Positions 17,311 to 26,248 of a DNA stretch of 63,401 nucleotides are shown in pieces. The notes below the pieces were generated by a model, which saw nothing but the letters and a program-made list of their open reading frames with translations, did not search any database and had not been told where the DNA came from. This DNA comes from Comamonas sp. lk (GTDB lineage: Bacteria; Pseudomonadota; Gammaproteobacteria; Burkholderiales; Burkholderiaceae_C): the NCBI GenBank assembly GCA_945925985.1, contig CAMELV010000020.1:1-63401 (forward strand). The letters run 5' to 3'. Positions within the stretch are counted from its first letter, which is position 1. Each line of letters opens with the position of its first letter. A program made the translations under genes and the position numbers.

Positions 17311-18060
17311 TTATTTCGGGAGCCGAAAGACCGCTGGGTCCAGGTAGAAACCGGGCGCCTCGTTGGCCGGCCACCAGCCCGGCACGCCCAGTACCGGCAA
17401 ATTGGCAAAGGGCTTGGCCGCCAGTTGGTCCGGGCTCAAGGCGGCGGCCACCCAGGCGTCTAAATCCGCAAGGGTATCGGTCGCCGGGTGCACCAGCAGC
17501 ACATGGGCGGTGATGGTTTTTCTGGGCAGCACCAGTTTTTCCAGCAGGGCGTGGCCAAACAACGCCAAATGTGACTGCGCCCACAGTGGTCGCAGCTCAG
17601 TGAAGACCACCGACCAGCGTTTGGCCAGCAGCGCCTCCCATAGTGGCGCAGGCGCACGCAAGAATGCCACGTTCTCGTCAAACAGGGTCAGCGCGTCGCG
17701 CACCGGGCCGCGCACCTGCCCCACGCCGTCGGCCGCGATCTGCGCCGCCTGCAACTGGTTCAACCGCGCCTTGGTGTGGGGAAAGCTGTGCCACATCAAT
17801 CCATTAAAAAAGTCGTGCAAACCCTCGCGGGTAGGGCATTGTTTGCTATGAAAAATATAGCTTTCATAGGCCTCACCAACCGGCAGCGCGCTCTGTGGCA
17901 CAAAGCGCACTGGCAGGGCGCCGACTGTTGCCGCACAGGCGTTCAGCGCCTGGGGCAACAGCAAGCCGGTTTGGCAATGGGCCACCACCTGTTGGCCTAG
18001 CGCGGCCACGGGCGCCAACCAGGGCGCCTGCCAGTCGATCTGCGCTAAACCAGGCGCCAC
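17311..18060 (-). CDS. DUF3025-domain protein
   Basis: 249 residues starting at a GTG that overlaps the pyrC stop by 16 bases, so it is probably translated from the pyrC transcript. Features seen include [21 protein letters not shown], a hallmark of DUF3025, and a C-terminal [15 protein letters not shown]. No function is known and no catalytic motif is obvious. A short hairpin repeat (17841-17861) lies within the coding region and encodes residues in the SYIFHSKQ stretch. Confidence 0.8.
   Translation of the reverse strand: MAPGLAQIDWQAPWLAPVAALGQQVVAHCQTGLLLPQALNACAATVGALPVRFVPQSALPVGEAYESYIFHSKQCPTREGLHDFFNGLMWHSFPHTKARLNQLQAAQIAADGVGQVRGPVRDALTLFDENVAFLRAPAPLWEALLAKRWSVVFTELRPLWAQSHLALFGHALLEKLVLPRKTITAHVLLVHPATDTLADLDAWVAAALSPDQLAAKPFANLPVLGVPGWWPANEAPGFYLDPAVFRLPK
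17841..17861. repeat. Short hairpin repeat (GTTTGCTA..TATAGC) inside the DUF3025 gene
   Basis: GTTTGCTATGAAAAATATAGC resembles the intergenic repeats at 33843-33874 and 35539-35570 (shared GTTTGCT, A/T-rich loop, TAGC end). It can fold GCTAT against ATAGC. It is part of the coding sequence here. A single short match, so low weight on its own. Confidence 0.35.
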
Positions 18061-19073
18061 GGCAGGGTTTCGCCGGCGCGCAGGGGCTTGAGTTCAGCCT
18101 CGCCCAGGGCAAACGATTCGGGCGGGGTCCAGGCCTGGCGTTGCAGCGTGATGCGGCCGGTGTTACGCGGCAGACCGTAAAAATCGGCACCATGAAAGCT
18201 GGCAAAGCCTTCAAGCTGATCCAGAGCGCCCGCCGCGTCAAAGGCCTCGGCATACAGTTCCATCGCGGCGTGTGCGGTGTAACAGCCAGCGCAACCACTG
18301 ACATGCTCCTTCAGGTGCGCCGCATGGGGGGCGCTGTCAGTGCCCAGGAAAAACCTTGGGCTGCCACTGGCCACCGCCTGCAGCAGCGCCTGGCGGTGCA
18401 ACTCTCGCTTGAGCACAGGCAGACAGTAGAAGTGCGGGCGGATGCCCCCGGTGAAGATGGCGTTGCGGTTGTACAGCAGGTGGTGCGCCGTGACCGTGGC
18501 GGCAGTGAATCCGTCCGCCTGCGCCACATACTGCGCTGCCTCCCGGGTGGTGATGTGCTCCAGCACGATCTTGAGTTCAGGAAAATCCTGACGCAGCGGG
18601 ATGAACTGGGACTCGATGAACACCGCCTCCCGGTCAAAAATATCAACCGCCGGGTTGGTGACCTCGCCGTGCACCAGCAGCGGCAGGCCGGCCTTTTGCA
18701 TCGCCGCCAGCACCGGGTAAACCTTGCGGATGTCGGTCACCCCAGCATCGCTGTGGGTGGTGGCGCCGGCGGGGTAAAGCTTGAGCGCCACGACGCCGGC
18801 TTGGGCTGCCAGGGCAATCTCCGACACCGGCAAGTGGTCTGTTAGATAGAGCGTCATCAGCGGCTCAAACACCTGGCCAGGCAGCAGGGCCGCCTGAATG
18901 CGCGCCTTGTAGGCCAAGGCCGCCGCCGCCGTGGTGATGGGGGGCTTCAAATTGGGCATGATCACGGCGCGGCCAAATTGGGCTGCCGTGTGCGGCACCA
19001 CCGTGCGCAGGGCGTCGCCATCGCGCAGGTGCAGGTGCCAGTCGTCGGGTCGGGTCAGGGTCAGTGTGTCCAT
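18045..19073 (-). CDS. pyrC: Dihydroorotase (class II, E. coli PyrC type)
   Basis: The start at 19073 gives 342 residues, close to the roughly 348 of E. coli PyrC. The zinc-binding HLHLRDG (His13, His15) opens the protein; [36 protein letters not shown] and [12 protein letters not shown] follow, and [13 protein letters not shown] carries the catalytic Asp region. It cyclises N-carbamoyl-L-aspartate to dihydroorotate in pyrimidine synthesis. A repeated TGTGTCCATAG element sits just at and before the start codon. Upstream lies a LysR gene in the same direction, 68 bp away. Confidence 0.95.
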   Translation of the reverse strand: MDTLTLTRPDDWHLHLRDGDALRTVVPHTAAQFGRAVIMPNLKPPITTAAAALAYKARIQAALLPGQVFEPLMTLYLTDHLPVSEIALAAQAGVVALKLYPAGATTHSDAGVTDIRKVYPVLAAMQKAGLPLLVHGEVTNPAVDIFDREAVFIESQFIPLRQDFPELKIVLEHITTREAAQYVAQADGFTAATVTAHHLLYNRNAIFTGGIRPHFYCLPVLKRELHRQALLQAVASGSPRFFLGTDSAPHAAHLKEHVSGCAGCYTAHAAMELYAEAFDAAGALDQLEGFASFHGADFYGLPRNTGRITLQRQAWTPPESFALGEAELKPLRAGETLPWRLV

Positions 19074-19141
19074 AGTGTGTCCATAGCGTGATTGTCCCAA
19101 ATCCGGGGCGGGTAGGGCGGAGGACGCTTGGGGCGCCGGCT

Positions 19142-20113
19142 TCAGGCCGCGGCCTGGCGCAGCAAATAGTCCCAGAGGGCCTGGGCATGACGCTTGGGCA
19201 CCGGCCCAGCACCCCGCGCCAACTGTCCGTTTGATTTGACTGTTTCCCTGGTCTGAGGACGCTCGCGGTAGGCACGCACCTCCATCGTGATCTGTAGGTC
19301 AGGCAGAAACCCAGGCGCGGCGTTGACCAACTTTTTGGCGCTCAGGTCTCGCTCAACCGCGCTGAACGGCAAAAAGGCCACGCCATGCCCCTCCAGCGCC
19401 ATGGCCTTGAGGCCCTCGGCCATATCGGTTTCATAAACCCGGTCAAAGTGAATCGGTGTACTGCTTTGCTTGAGGATCAGCTCCACCATTTGCCCCAGGT
19501 AGGCCCCGGGCGCATAGCCCAGGTAGGGCAGCGGCCGCCCCGCGCTGCCGGGCAATGCGTACAGGGGCTCGCCGTCGACACCGGGCTTGACATAAGGGGC
19601 CACCACCTCCTCGCCCAGACTCACCATTTCATAGCGCTCGGTGTCGAGCTGGTTAGGCTGCGCCGGGTGGTGGTATGCAATCAGCAGGTCACAGCTGCCC
19701 TCCACCAGACGCATCACGGCGTCATGCACATTAAGCGCGATCAACCGGCTCTTGATCGGGCCGAAATTCTCGCGCAGGGCGGAGACCCACGCCGGAAAAA
19801 AAGTGAACGCCAGGGTGTGGGGCACCGCAAATTCGATCACGTCCTGCCCCGCAGCAGCGTGGCCGCGCATCATGGCCCGGGTACTTTGCAAGGCCTGCAG
19901 CATTTCCAGCGCCTGGTCATACAGTGTGTCGCCGGCTGGCGTCAGGCGCGTCGGGTAGGAGCTGCGGTCCACCAGATCGGTGCCGGCCCAGGCTTCAAGT
20001 GACTGAATCCGGCGCGAAAACGCCGGTTGCGTCACATGTCGCAGTTGGGCCGAGCGGCTGAAGCTGCGGGTTTCAGCCAACGAGACGAAATCTTCAAACC
20101 ACTTGGTGTCCAT
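19142..20113 (-). CDS. LysR-family transcriptional regulator, HypT (YjiE)-like
   Basis: 323 residues from the ATG at 20113. The N-terminal winged helix ([20 protein letters not shown], then [14 protein letters not shown]) resembles the E. coli hypochlorite-responsive HypT start, in which [12 protein letters not shown] is also found. The rest is a LysR ligand-binding domain. The start lies five bases after the stop of the Atm1-type exporter gene, so the two are probably cotranscribed. The similarity to HypT is by eye only; the effector could differ. Confidence 0.82.
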   Translation of the reverse strand: MDTKWFEDFVSLAETRSFSRSAQLRHVTQPAFSRRIQSLEAWAGTDLVDRSSYPTRLTPAGDTLYDQALEMLQALQSTRAMMRGHAAAGQDVIEFAVPHTLAFTFFPAWVSALRENFGPIKSRLIALNVHDAVMRLVEGSCDLLIAYHHPAQPNQLDTERYEMVSLGEEVVAPYVKPGVDGEPLYALPGSAGRPLPYLGYAPGAYLGQMVELILKQSSTPIHFDRVYETDMAEGLKAMALEGHGVAFLPFSAVERDLSAKKLVNAAPGFLPDLQITMEVRAYRERPQTRETVKSNGQLARGAGPVPKRHAQALWDYLLRQAAA

Positions 20114-20118
20114 GCCCC

Positions 20119-21951
20119 TTACTCCGCACTTTGCTGCAGCGCCCACATGGCAGCGTAGCGGCCCTCGGCCGCCAGCAGTTCAGCATGGGTGCCGCGTTCG
20201 ATGATGCGTCCGGCATCCATCACCAAAATCTCATGCGCATCGACCACGGTGGACAGGCGGTGCGCGATGACCAGCGTGGTCTTGTTTTGCGCCACGCTCT
20301 GCAGCTCAGCTTGTATGGCGCGTTCATTGGCGGAATCCAACGCAGAGGTGGCTTCGTCAAAAATCAGGATCGGCGGGTTTTTGAGCAGGGTGCGGGCAAT
20401 CGCCACCCGCTGCTTCTCCCCCCCCGACAATTTGAGCCCGCGCTCGCCGACCATGGTGTCGTAACCCTTGGGCGTGGCGCTGATGAAGCCATGAATATGC
20501 GCCGCGCGGGCGGCCTCTTCCACCTGGGCCTGGCTGGCGCCCGGCTGGCCGTAGGCGATGTTGTAGGCCACCGTGTCATTGAACAGCACCGTGTCCTGCG
20601 GGACGATGCCAATGGCCTGGCGCACCGAGGATTGTGTGACCTGTTTGATGTCCTGCCCATCAATCAGGATACGGCCCTGCTGCACGTCGTAAAAGCGGAA
20701 CAACAGCCGCGCCAGCGTGGACTTGCCCGAGCCCGACGGGCCCACCACCGCCACCGTCTTGCCGGCCGGAATCGTAAAACTGATGTCTTGCAGGATGGGC
20801 CGGGCTGGGTCGTAGGCAAAGTTCACGTGGTCAAAGCGCAGCTCGGCGCCCTGCACCACCAACGGCTGCGCACCGGGCAGATCGGCAATTTCGCGCTCGC
20901 GCTCCATCAGGGTGAACATTTTTTCCAGGTCGGTGAGGCTTTGCTTGATCTCGCGGTACAACACGCCTAGAAAACCCAGGGGAATATAGAGCTGGATCAT
21001 GAAGGCGTTGACCATCACCAGGTCGCCCAGCGTCATGCGGCCGTCCACCACGCCCTGGGTCGCGCGCCACAGCATGGCCACTAACCCGGCGGCGATGATC
21101 AGTTGCTGGCCGGCATTGAGCAGGCTCAGCGTGGTCTGGCTCTTGATGGCGGCGCGGCGGTAGCGCTCCAGGTTTTCATCGTATCGCTTGGCCTCAAATT
21201 CTTCATTGTTGAAGTATTTGACCGTTTCGTAATTGAGCAGCGAGTCGATGGCCCGGCTGTGCGCCGTGGAATCCATCTCGTTCATCTTCTTGCGAAACTG
21301 GGTGCGCCACTCGGTCACGATGATGGTGAAGCTGATATAAAACACCAGCGCAATGATGGTGATCCAGGCAAACCAGACGTCAAACTTGACGGCCAGCAGC
21401 GTCAGAACCATCGCCACCTCGATCAGTGTCGGAATAATGCTGTACAGCGAGTAGGAGATCAGCGAATGCACGGCTCGGGTGCCGCGCTCGATGTCGCGCG
21501 TCATGCCGCCGGTCTGGCGTTCCAGGTGAAAACGCAGGCTCAGGCCGTGCAGGTGCCGAAACACCTGCAGTGAAATGCTGCGCGAGGCGCCCTCGGTGGC
21601 CTTGGCAAACACCAGGTCACGCAACTCGGCAAACAAGGTCGTGGACAGGCGCAGCAGACCATAGGCGACCAGCAAGGCGGCTGGTACCACCAGCAGGGCC
21701 GAGGCATCAATGCCGCCCTTGGGGATCATGGTGTCAACCAGCTCTTTCAGCAGCAGCGGAACACCGACGTTGGCCACCTTGGCGCCAACCATGAAGGCCA
21801 GCGCTGCGATCACGCGCCACTTGTACTGCCACAGGTAGGGAAACAGGCGGCGCAGTGTGTCCCAGTCGGAGCGGGTGGGATCATTGGCCGACGATGCGGC
21901 GATGCTTTGGGGGGTGGGGCTGAGTTCGCCAGAACGGCGCATGGGTGACAA
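20119..21951 (-). CDS. ABC exporter of the Atm1/ABCB7 type (fused permease and ATPase)
   Basis: 610 residues. The N-terminal half has six transmembrane segments with LRDLVFAKATEGASRSISLQVFRHLHGLSLRFHLERQTG, the Atm1-family coupling helix region, and NYETVKYFNNEEFEAKRYDE. The C-terminal ATPase has Walker A GPSGSGKSTLAR, signature LSGGEKQRVAIART and Walker B LIFDEATSALD. Bacterial Atm1 proteins export glutathione conjugates or polysulfides and can aid metal tolerance. It is the first gene of a two-gene unit with the LysR regulator. It diverges from the thioesterase gene, with 32 bp between the starts. Confidence 0.9.
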   Translation of the reverse strand: MSPMRRSGELSPTPQSIAASSANDPTRSDWDTLRRLFPYLWQYKWRVIAALAFMVGAKVANVGVPLLLKELVDTMIPKGGIDASALLVVPAALLVAYGLLRLSTTLFAELRDLVFAKATEGASRSISLQVFRHLHGLSLRFHLERQTGGMTRDIERGTRAVHSLISYSLYSIIPTLIEVAMVLTLLAVKFDVWFAWITIIALVFYISFTIIVTEWRTQFRKKMNEMDSTAHSRAIDSLLNYETVKYFNNEEFEAKRYDENLERYRRAAIKSQTTLSLLNAGQQLIIAAGLVAMLWRATQGVVDGRMTLGDLVMVNAFMIQLYIPLGFLGVLYREIKQSLTDLEKMFTLMEREREIADLPGAQPLVVQGAELRFDHVNFAYDPARPILQDISFTIPAGKTVAVVGPSGSGKSTLARLLFRFYDVQQGRILIDGQDIKQVTQSSVRQAIGIVPQDTVLFNDTVAYNIAYGQPGASQAQVEEAARAAHIHGFISATPKGYDTMVGERGLKLSGGEKQRVAIARTLLKNPPILIFDEATSALDSANERAIQAELQSVAQNKTTLVIAHRLSTVVDAHEILVMDAGRIIERGTHAELLAAEGRYAAMWALQQSAE

Positions 21952-21983
21952 TCCAGATCGTTACTTAATCCCAGATTGTGCCC

Positions 21984-22409
21984 ATGTCTGCAATTGCAAG
22001 CGCCAAGGTGCCTCCCTCCGTGGCGCTGCCGACCGACCAAGAACTGGTGCTCAAGGTCATCCCGATGCCCGCCGACTGCAACGCCAATGGCGATATTTTC
22101 GGCGGTTGGGTCATGGCGCAGGTCGATTTGGCCGGCTCGGTGATCCCTGCGCGCTACACCGGAGGCCGCATGGCAACGGTGGCGGTGAACGAGTTCATCT
22201 TCAAGCAACCGGTGCGGGTAGGCGACATCCTGTCGTTTTTCTCCACGCTGACCCGCGTCGGCCGTACCTCCATCACAGTCAAGGTGGAGGTTTACGCTGA
22301 GCGCTTTCGCTCGCAGGGCAAGTACATCAAGGTCACTGAGGCCTCGCTGACCTATGTGGCCATTGACGACCAGGGACAGCCGCGCGAAGTACCCAAAACC
22401 ACAGCTTGA
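21984..22409 (+). CDS. Acyl-CoA thioesterase, YciA-like hotdog protein
   Basis: 141 residues from the ATG at 21984 (a GTG two codons upstream is also possible). Typical YciA features are MPADCNANGDIFGGWVMAQVDLAG with the catalytic Asp in the NGDIFGGW turn, VAVNEFIFKQPVRVGDIL and VGRTSITVKVEVYAE. The enzyme hydrolyses acyl-CoA to free acid and CoA, acting as a hexamer in the cytoplasm. It sits just upstream of the Liv operon but is separated from it by 105 bp with its own control elements, so cotranscription is possible, not shown. Confidence 0.9.
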   Translation: MSAIASAKVPPSVALPTDQELVLKVIPMPADCNANGDIFGGWVMAQVDLAGSVIPARYTGGRMATVAVNEFIFKQPVRVGDILSFFSTLTRVGRTSITVKVEVYAERFRSQGKYIKVTEASLTYVAIDDQGQPREVPKTTA

Positions 22410-22476
22410 AAGGACTTTGTTTAGGGTTTTCCTGAGCGCTTGCGTCGGTAATAACCCTGTCGGCATTTCCGCCGAT

Positions 22477-22493
22477 GTCCGCTATAAACGGAC
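22477..22493. promoter_or_regulatory. Inverted repeat upstream of livH
   Basis: GTCCGCTATAAACGGAC has perfect five-base arms (22477-22481 and 22489-22493) around an AT-rich centre that contains TATAAA, 21 bp before the livH start. It could be an operator overlapping a -10 region. No regulator is assigned. Confidence 0.35.
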
Positions 22494-22514
22494 GGTCATC
22501 AAAAGGGAGAGACA

Positions 22515-23390
22515 GTGCAGTTTGTTCAACTGGTGATCAGCGGCATCGCGCAAGGGTGCATTTATGGGCTGATCGCTCTGGGCTTCGTGCTCATTTACAA
22601 GGCCACAGAGACCGTGAGCTTTGCGCAAGGCGAGCTCATGATGCTGGGCGCCTTTGGCGGGCTCGCGGGCATGACCCTACTCGGCTTCCCGTACTGGCTG
22701 TCCGTGCTGTGTGCCATCTCGGCCATGGCGGTGTTTGGCATGCTTCTGGAGCGCCTGGTGATCCGGCCCATTTTGGGGCAGCCGGCGTTCTCCATCGTGA
22801 TGTTGACCATTGGCATTGGCTATGTGGCGCGCGGCCTGATTACCATGGTGCCCAATATCGGCACCGAGACCCACACCCTTCCCGTCCCCTATAAAGACGA
22901 GATCTGGAAACTGTCGGGCCTGATCCTGAACGTGGAGCAGATGGCGGTGATTGCCGCCACCGCCGTTTTGTGCCTGTTGCTGTTTGGCCTCTTTCGCTAC
23001 AGCAAACTGGGCATTGCCATGCAGGCGGCTTCGCAAAACCAATTGGCAGCTTATTACATGGGCATCCCGGTGAAGCGGCTCAATGGCATTGCCTGGGGCC
23101 TGGCCGCCGCAGTGGCCGCCATTGCCGGTCTGCTGCTGGCGCCCATCACCTTTGTACATGCCAACATGGGCTTTATTGGCCTCAAAGCCTTCCCAGCTGC
23201 GGTGGTGGGCGGCTTTGGCAGCCTGCCCGGCGCCATCGTGGGCGGACTGGTGATTGGGTTGGTGGAGTCACTGTCGGGGTTTTACCTGCCAGATGGTTTC
23301 AAGGACACGGCCGCTTACATCGTGGTGCTGATCATGCTGGTGGTCAAACCCACCGGCCTGTTTGGCGAAAAGCTGCGCAAAAAGGTCTGA
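22515..23390 (+). CDS. livH: Branched-chain amino-acid-type ABC permease LivH
   Basis: 291 residues starting at GTG with a strong AAGGGAGAG ribosome site six bases before it. A membrane protein with about eight hydrophobic segments and the family's N-terminal QLVISGIAQGCIYGLIALGF and C-terminal AAVVGGFGSLPGAIVGGLVIG. It forms the importer channel with LivM, whose ATG lies one base after this stop. The presence of a CoA ligase in the same operon suggests that the cargo may be an organic acid rather than leucine or valine. Confidence 0.92.
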   Translation: MQFVQLVISGIAQGCIYGLIALGFVLIYKATETVSFAQGELMMLGAFGGLAGMTLLGFPYWLSVLCAISAMAVFGMLLERLVIRPILGQPAFSIVMLTIGIGYVARGLITMVPNIGTETHTLPVPYKDEIWKLSGLILNVEQMAVIAATAVLCLLLFGLFRYSKLGIAMQAASQNQLAAYYMGIPVKRLNGIAWGLAAAVAAIAGLLLAPITFVHANMGFIGLKAFPAAVVGGFGSLPGAIVGGLVIGLVESLSGFYLPDGFKDTAAYIVVLIMLVVKPTGLFGEKLRKKV

Positions 23391-23391
23391 C

Positions 23392-24468
23392 ATGCGCTTC
23401 ATCTTCAAGACCGACTACGCGCAGGACATCCGGTTGGTCAAACACGGCGGTCAGCTGTTCTGGTACGGCGCCCTGCTGCTGCTTTTACTGGGGGCGCCCT
23501 GGCTGGTGGCCGAGTACTGGCTAGCGCAGCTCACCTTCGTGCTAATTTATGCCGTGGCCGGCCTGGGCCTGATGCTACTGGCGGGCTACACCGGGCTGTT
23601 CTCGCTGGGGCACGCGGCATTTCTCGGGGTGGGCGCGTATACCCAGGCGGTATTGACCAACGCCGGCGTCCCGTTTCCTGTGGCGCTTGCTGGCGCTGCA
23701 GCCTTGTCGGCAGCGGTGGGTTTTGTGGTGGGCCTGCCGGCACTTCGGGTCAAGGGCATCTACCTGGGCATGGCCACGCTGTCCTTTGGTTTCATTGTGG
23801 AAGAAGTGCTGGCGCGCTGGGAGTCAGTCACCGGGGGCAATGCCGGCATCCACATCAAGAAACCCAATATGCTGGGTTGGACCTTGGACAGTGGTGAGTC
23901 CTTCTACCTGCTCTGCCTGCTGGTTGCGGTGGTGGCCACCCTGGGCGTCTTGAACCTGTTGCGGTCACCTACCGGAAGGGCTTTTGTCGCCATCCGTGAC
24001 TCCGAAATCTCGGCGCAGAGCATGGGCATCGACTTGGCGCACTACAAAACCCTGTCGTTCGCCATCTCGGCCGCACTCGCTGGCGTGGCCGGCGCCCTGT
24101 ACGCGCACAAGCTGCAGTTCATCTCGCCCGACCAATTCAACATCCTGCAGTCGATCGACCTGCTGCTGATGATCGTGATCGGCGGGCTAGGCTCGGTACA
24201 TGGGGCTTTTTTAGGCGCCATTTTCCTGATTTCCATGCCTCAGGCGATCGCCATGCTCAAAGACTACCTGCCCGCAGCGGTAGGCCAGGCGCCGGGCTTG
24301 CAAGGGCTGGTTTACGGCCTGGTGCTGATCGCCTTTGTGCTGTTTGAACCCATGGGCCTCTACGGCCGCTGGCTCAAGGTGCGAACCTACCTGCAGTTGT
24401 TCCCCTTCTACCGCAAAGGCATGTTCAAGCGGCAGAAATCATTCCAGAAATCGGACCGGTTGAGATGA
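23392..24468 (+). CDS. livM: Branched-chain amino-acid-type ABC permease LivM
   Basis: 358 residues from the ATG at 23392. An N-terminal cytoplasmic stretch leads to a series of transmembrane helices; GLGLMLLAGYTGLFSLGHAAF and VIGGLGSVHGAFLGA are LivM hallmarks, and the EAA-type segment is around SEISAQSMGIDLAHYK. It is followed by 173 bp that hold short repeats before livG, a longer gap than elsewhere in the operon. Confidence 0.92.
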   Translation: MRFIFKTDYAQDIRLVKHGGQLFWYGALLLLLLGAPWLVAEYWLAQLTFVLIYAVAGLGLMLLAGYTGLFSLGHAAFLGVGAYTQAVLTNAGVPFPVALAGAAALSAAVGFVVGLPALRVKGIYLGMATLSFGFIVEEVLARWESVTGGNAGIHIKKPNMLGWTLDSGESFYLLCLLVAVVATLGVLNLLRSPTGRAFVAIRDSEISAQSMGIDLAHYKTLSFAISAALAGVAGALYAHKLQFISPDQFNILQSIDLLLMIVIGGLGSVHGAFLGAIFLISMPQAIAMLKDYLPAAVGQAPGLQGLVYGLVLIAFVLFEPMGLYGRWLKVRTYLQLFPFYRKGMFKRQKSFQKSDRLR

Positions 24469-24554
24469 TCGCCCCCACGCTTGTCGCTGCGCCTGCTGCG
24501 TTGTCCCCTGAAGGGGAGGTGCTGTCTTCTCCGGCGAAGACCGGGGATCCATGG

Positions 24555-24574
24555 ATTCCCGCGTGCGCGGGAAT
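24555..24574. repeat. dRS3-like palindrome (ATTCCC-N8-GGGAAT)
   Basis: ATTCCCGCGTGCGCGGGAAT fits exactly the pattern ATTCCCNNNNNNNNGGGAAT described as dRS3 in Neisseria and seen in related forms in other proteobacteria. It is a perfect 20-bp hairpin, except for its central bases, in the livM-livG gap. Function is unknown; in Neisseria such sites serve as phage integration targets. Confidence 0.6.
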
Positions 24575-24610
24575 GACGACGCACGGTGCGGGAATGTCGA
24601 CGCAGGGTGC
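24569..24610. repeat. Two tandem 21-bp units following the dRS3-like palindrome
   Basis: Units 24569-24589 and 24590-24610 agree at 19 of 21 positions and both begin GGGAATG. A third, degraded start (GGAAATGATG) follows at 24611. The first unit overlaps the right arm of the palindrome. They lie 31 bp before the livG start and contain no obvious promoter. Confidence 0.6.
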
Positions 24611-24641
24611 GGAAATGATGGGCGGGATGGGGGAATGAATC

Positions 24642-25454
24642 ATGTCTGATGCCATTTTGTCAGCCAACAACCTGAGCGTGCGCTTTGGTGGGGTGCTGGC
24701 GGTCAACAAGGTCAGCTTTGAAGTGCAGCAGGGCGAGGTCTTCACCCTGATCGGACCCAATGGCGCGGGCAAAACCACGGTGTTCAACCTGATCAGCCGC
24801 ATTTACACCCCCACCACCGGTGACATCGACTACCACGGCCCGGAGGGCCTGATCCGACTGACTGCACAGCTGCCGCAAGCGGTAGCTGGTCTGGGCATCG
24901 CCCGTACCTTTCAGAATATTGAGCTGTTTGAACATGCCACGGTGCTGCACAACCTGCTGATCGGCCGCCACACCCAACGCAAAAGTGGCTTCTGGCAAGA
25001 CCTGTTGTTCACCTCTGCCACGCGTGACGCCGAGCTTCAGGCACGGCAAAAAGCCGAGGAAGTGATTGAGTTCCTTGACCTGCAACACCACCGTGATTCG
25101 ATGGTGGCCGGTCTGCCCTATGGCGTGCGCAAAGTGGTGGAGCTTGCCCGCGCCCTGTGCACTGAGCCGCGTTTGCTGCTTCTCGACGAGCCCTCGTCCG
25201 GCCTGAATGTCGAGGAAACCGACGATATGGCGTTCTGGATTCAAGACATCAAGAACGAACTCGGCATCACGGTGCTGATGGTGGAGCATGACATGAGCCT
25301 GGTATCCAAGGTGTCAGACCGGGTACTGGCCATGAACCAGGGCGAGGTACTGGCCATGGGCACACCGCGCGAGGTGCAGACCGACCCCGGCGTGATCGAG
25401 GCCTATCTGGGCTCGGTGGACGATGTCTCTTCGCTGCGCAGGAACGTCGCATGA
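24642..25454 (+). CDS. livG: Branched-chain amino-acid-type ABC ATPase LivG
   Basis: 270 residues with Walker A GPNGAGKTTVFN, a signature loop degenerated to LPYGVRKVVELARAL (LivG proteins often carry such a variant) and Walker B LLLLDEPSSGLN, followed by MLMVEHDMSLV. The C-terminal extension ending in EAYLGS is typical of LivG. Its last four bases overlap the livF start (ATGA). It couples ATP hydrolysis to import through LivH and LivM. Confidence 0.93.
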   Translation: MSDAILSANNLSVRFGGVLAVNKVSFEVQQGEVFTLIGPNGAGKTTVFNLISRIYTPTTGDIDYHGPEGLIRLTAQLPQAVAGLGIARTFQNIELFEHATVLHNLLIGRHTQRKSGFWQDLLFTSATRDAELQARQKAEEVIEFLDLQHHRDSMVAGLPYGVRKVVELARALCTEPRLLLLDEPSSGLNVEETDDMAFWIQDIKNELGITVLMVEHDMSLVSKVSDRVLAMNQGEVLAMGTPREVQTDPGVIEAYLGSVDDVSSLRRNVA

Positions 25455-26248
25455 GCGGCACCCCTCCGCCCGTGAGCGACCTACCGGTGCTCAAGCTGCT
25501 CAACGTGGAGAGCGCGTATGGCCCGATCAAGGCCATTCGCGGCGTGAGCCTGCAGGTGCGCCGCGGTGAAATCGCCACCGTGCTCGGCTCTAATGGTGCT
25601 GGCAAGACCACCATCCTGAAGACGATCTCGGGCATCATCGACCCGCGCAAGGGCTCCATCGAGTTCAAGGGCAATGACATCACGGCGCAAGACCCGGCCC
25701 TGATCGTGCAGCAGGGCTTGAGCCATGTGCCCGAAGGGCGAGAGGTGTTCCCCCTGCTGAGCGTGCGCGACAACCTGCTGATGGGCGCCTACACACGGCA
25801 GGACCGCGACGGTGTGGCCACCGACATCGAGGCGGTGTACGCCTATTTCCCGATTCTTCGCGAGCGCGCGATCCAGGACGCCGGCCTGCTGTCGGGCGGG
25901 CAGCAACAGATGCTCGCCATTTCACGGGCCCTGATGGCCAACCCCGACCTGATCTTGCTGGACGAGCCCAGCCTGGGCCTCAGCCCGAAGCTGACCAAGG
26001 AGATTTTCGAGATTGTGGTGCGCATCAACCGCGAGCGCGGCACCACCATCTTGCTGGTGGAGCAAAACGCCAACATGGCACTCAATGCCGCCGACTACGG
26101 CTACGTGCTGGAAAACGGCCGAATCGTGATGGAAGACACCTGTGCGCGCCTGCGCGAGAAAGACGACATCAAGGAGTTTTATCTGGGGCTCAAGGAAGAC
26201 GGCGTGCGCGGCGAACGCCGCTGGAAGAAGAAGAAAACATGGCGATAA
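25451..26248 (+). CDS. livF: Branched-chain amino-acid-type ABC ATPase LivF
   Basis: 265 residues with Walker A GSNGAGKTTILK, signature LSGGQQQMLAISRAL, Walker B LILLDEPSLGLS and LLVEQNANMAL as the switch region. The N-terminus runs some 15 residues longer than the shortest LivF proteins, and the C-terminus is lysine-rich (RRWKKKKTWR) because it continues into the next gene's start: the last ten bases overlap the CoA-ligase frame. Tight overlap supports coupled translation. Confidence 0.92.
   Translation: MSGTPPPVSDLPVLKLLNVESAYGPIKAIRGVSLQVRRGEIATVLGSNGAGKTTILKTISGIIDPRKGSIEFKGNDITAQDPALIVQQGLSHVPEGREVFPLLSVRDNLLMGAYTRQDRDGVATDIEAVYAYFPILRERAIQDAGLLSGGQQQMLAISRALMANPDLILLDEPSLGLSPKLTKEIFEIVVRINRERGTTILLVEQNANMALNAADYGYVLENGRIVMEDTCARLREKDDIKEFYLGLKEDGVRGERRWKKKKTWR

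Noticed and set aside
19060..19090. Repeated TGTGTCCATAG before pyrC as a possible operator
   Set aside because: Only two imperfect copies that include the start codon; more likely a local slippage duplication.
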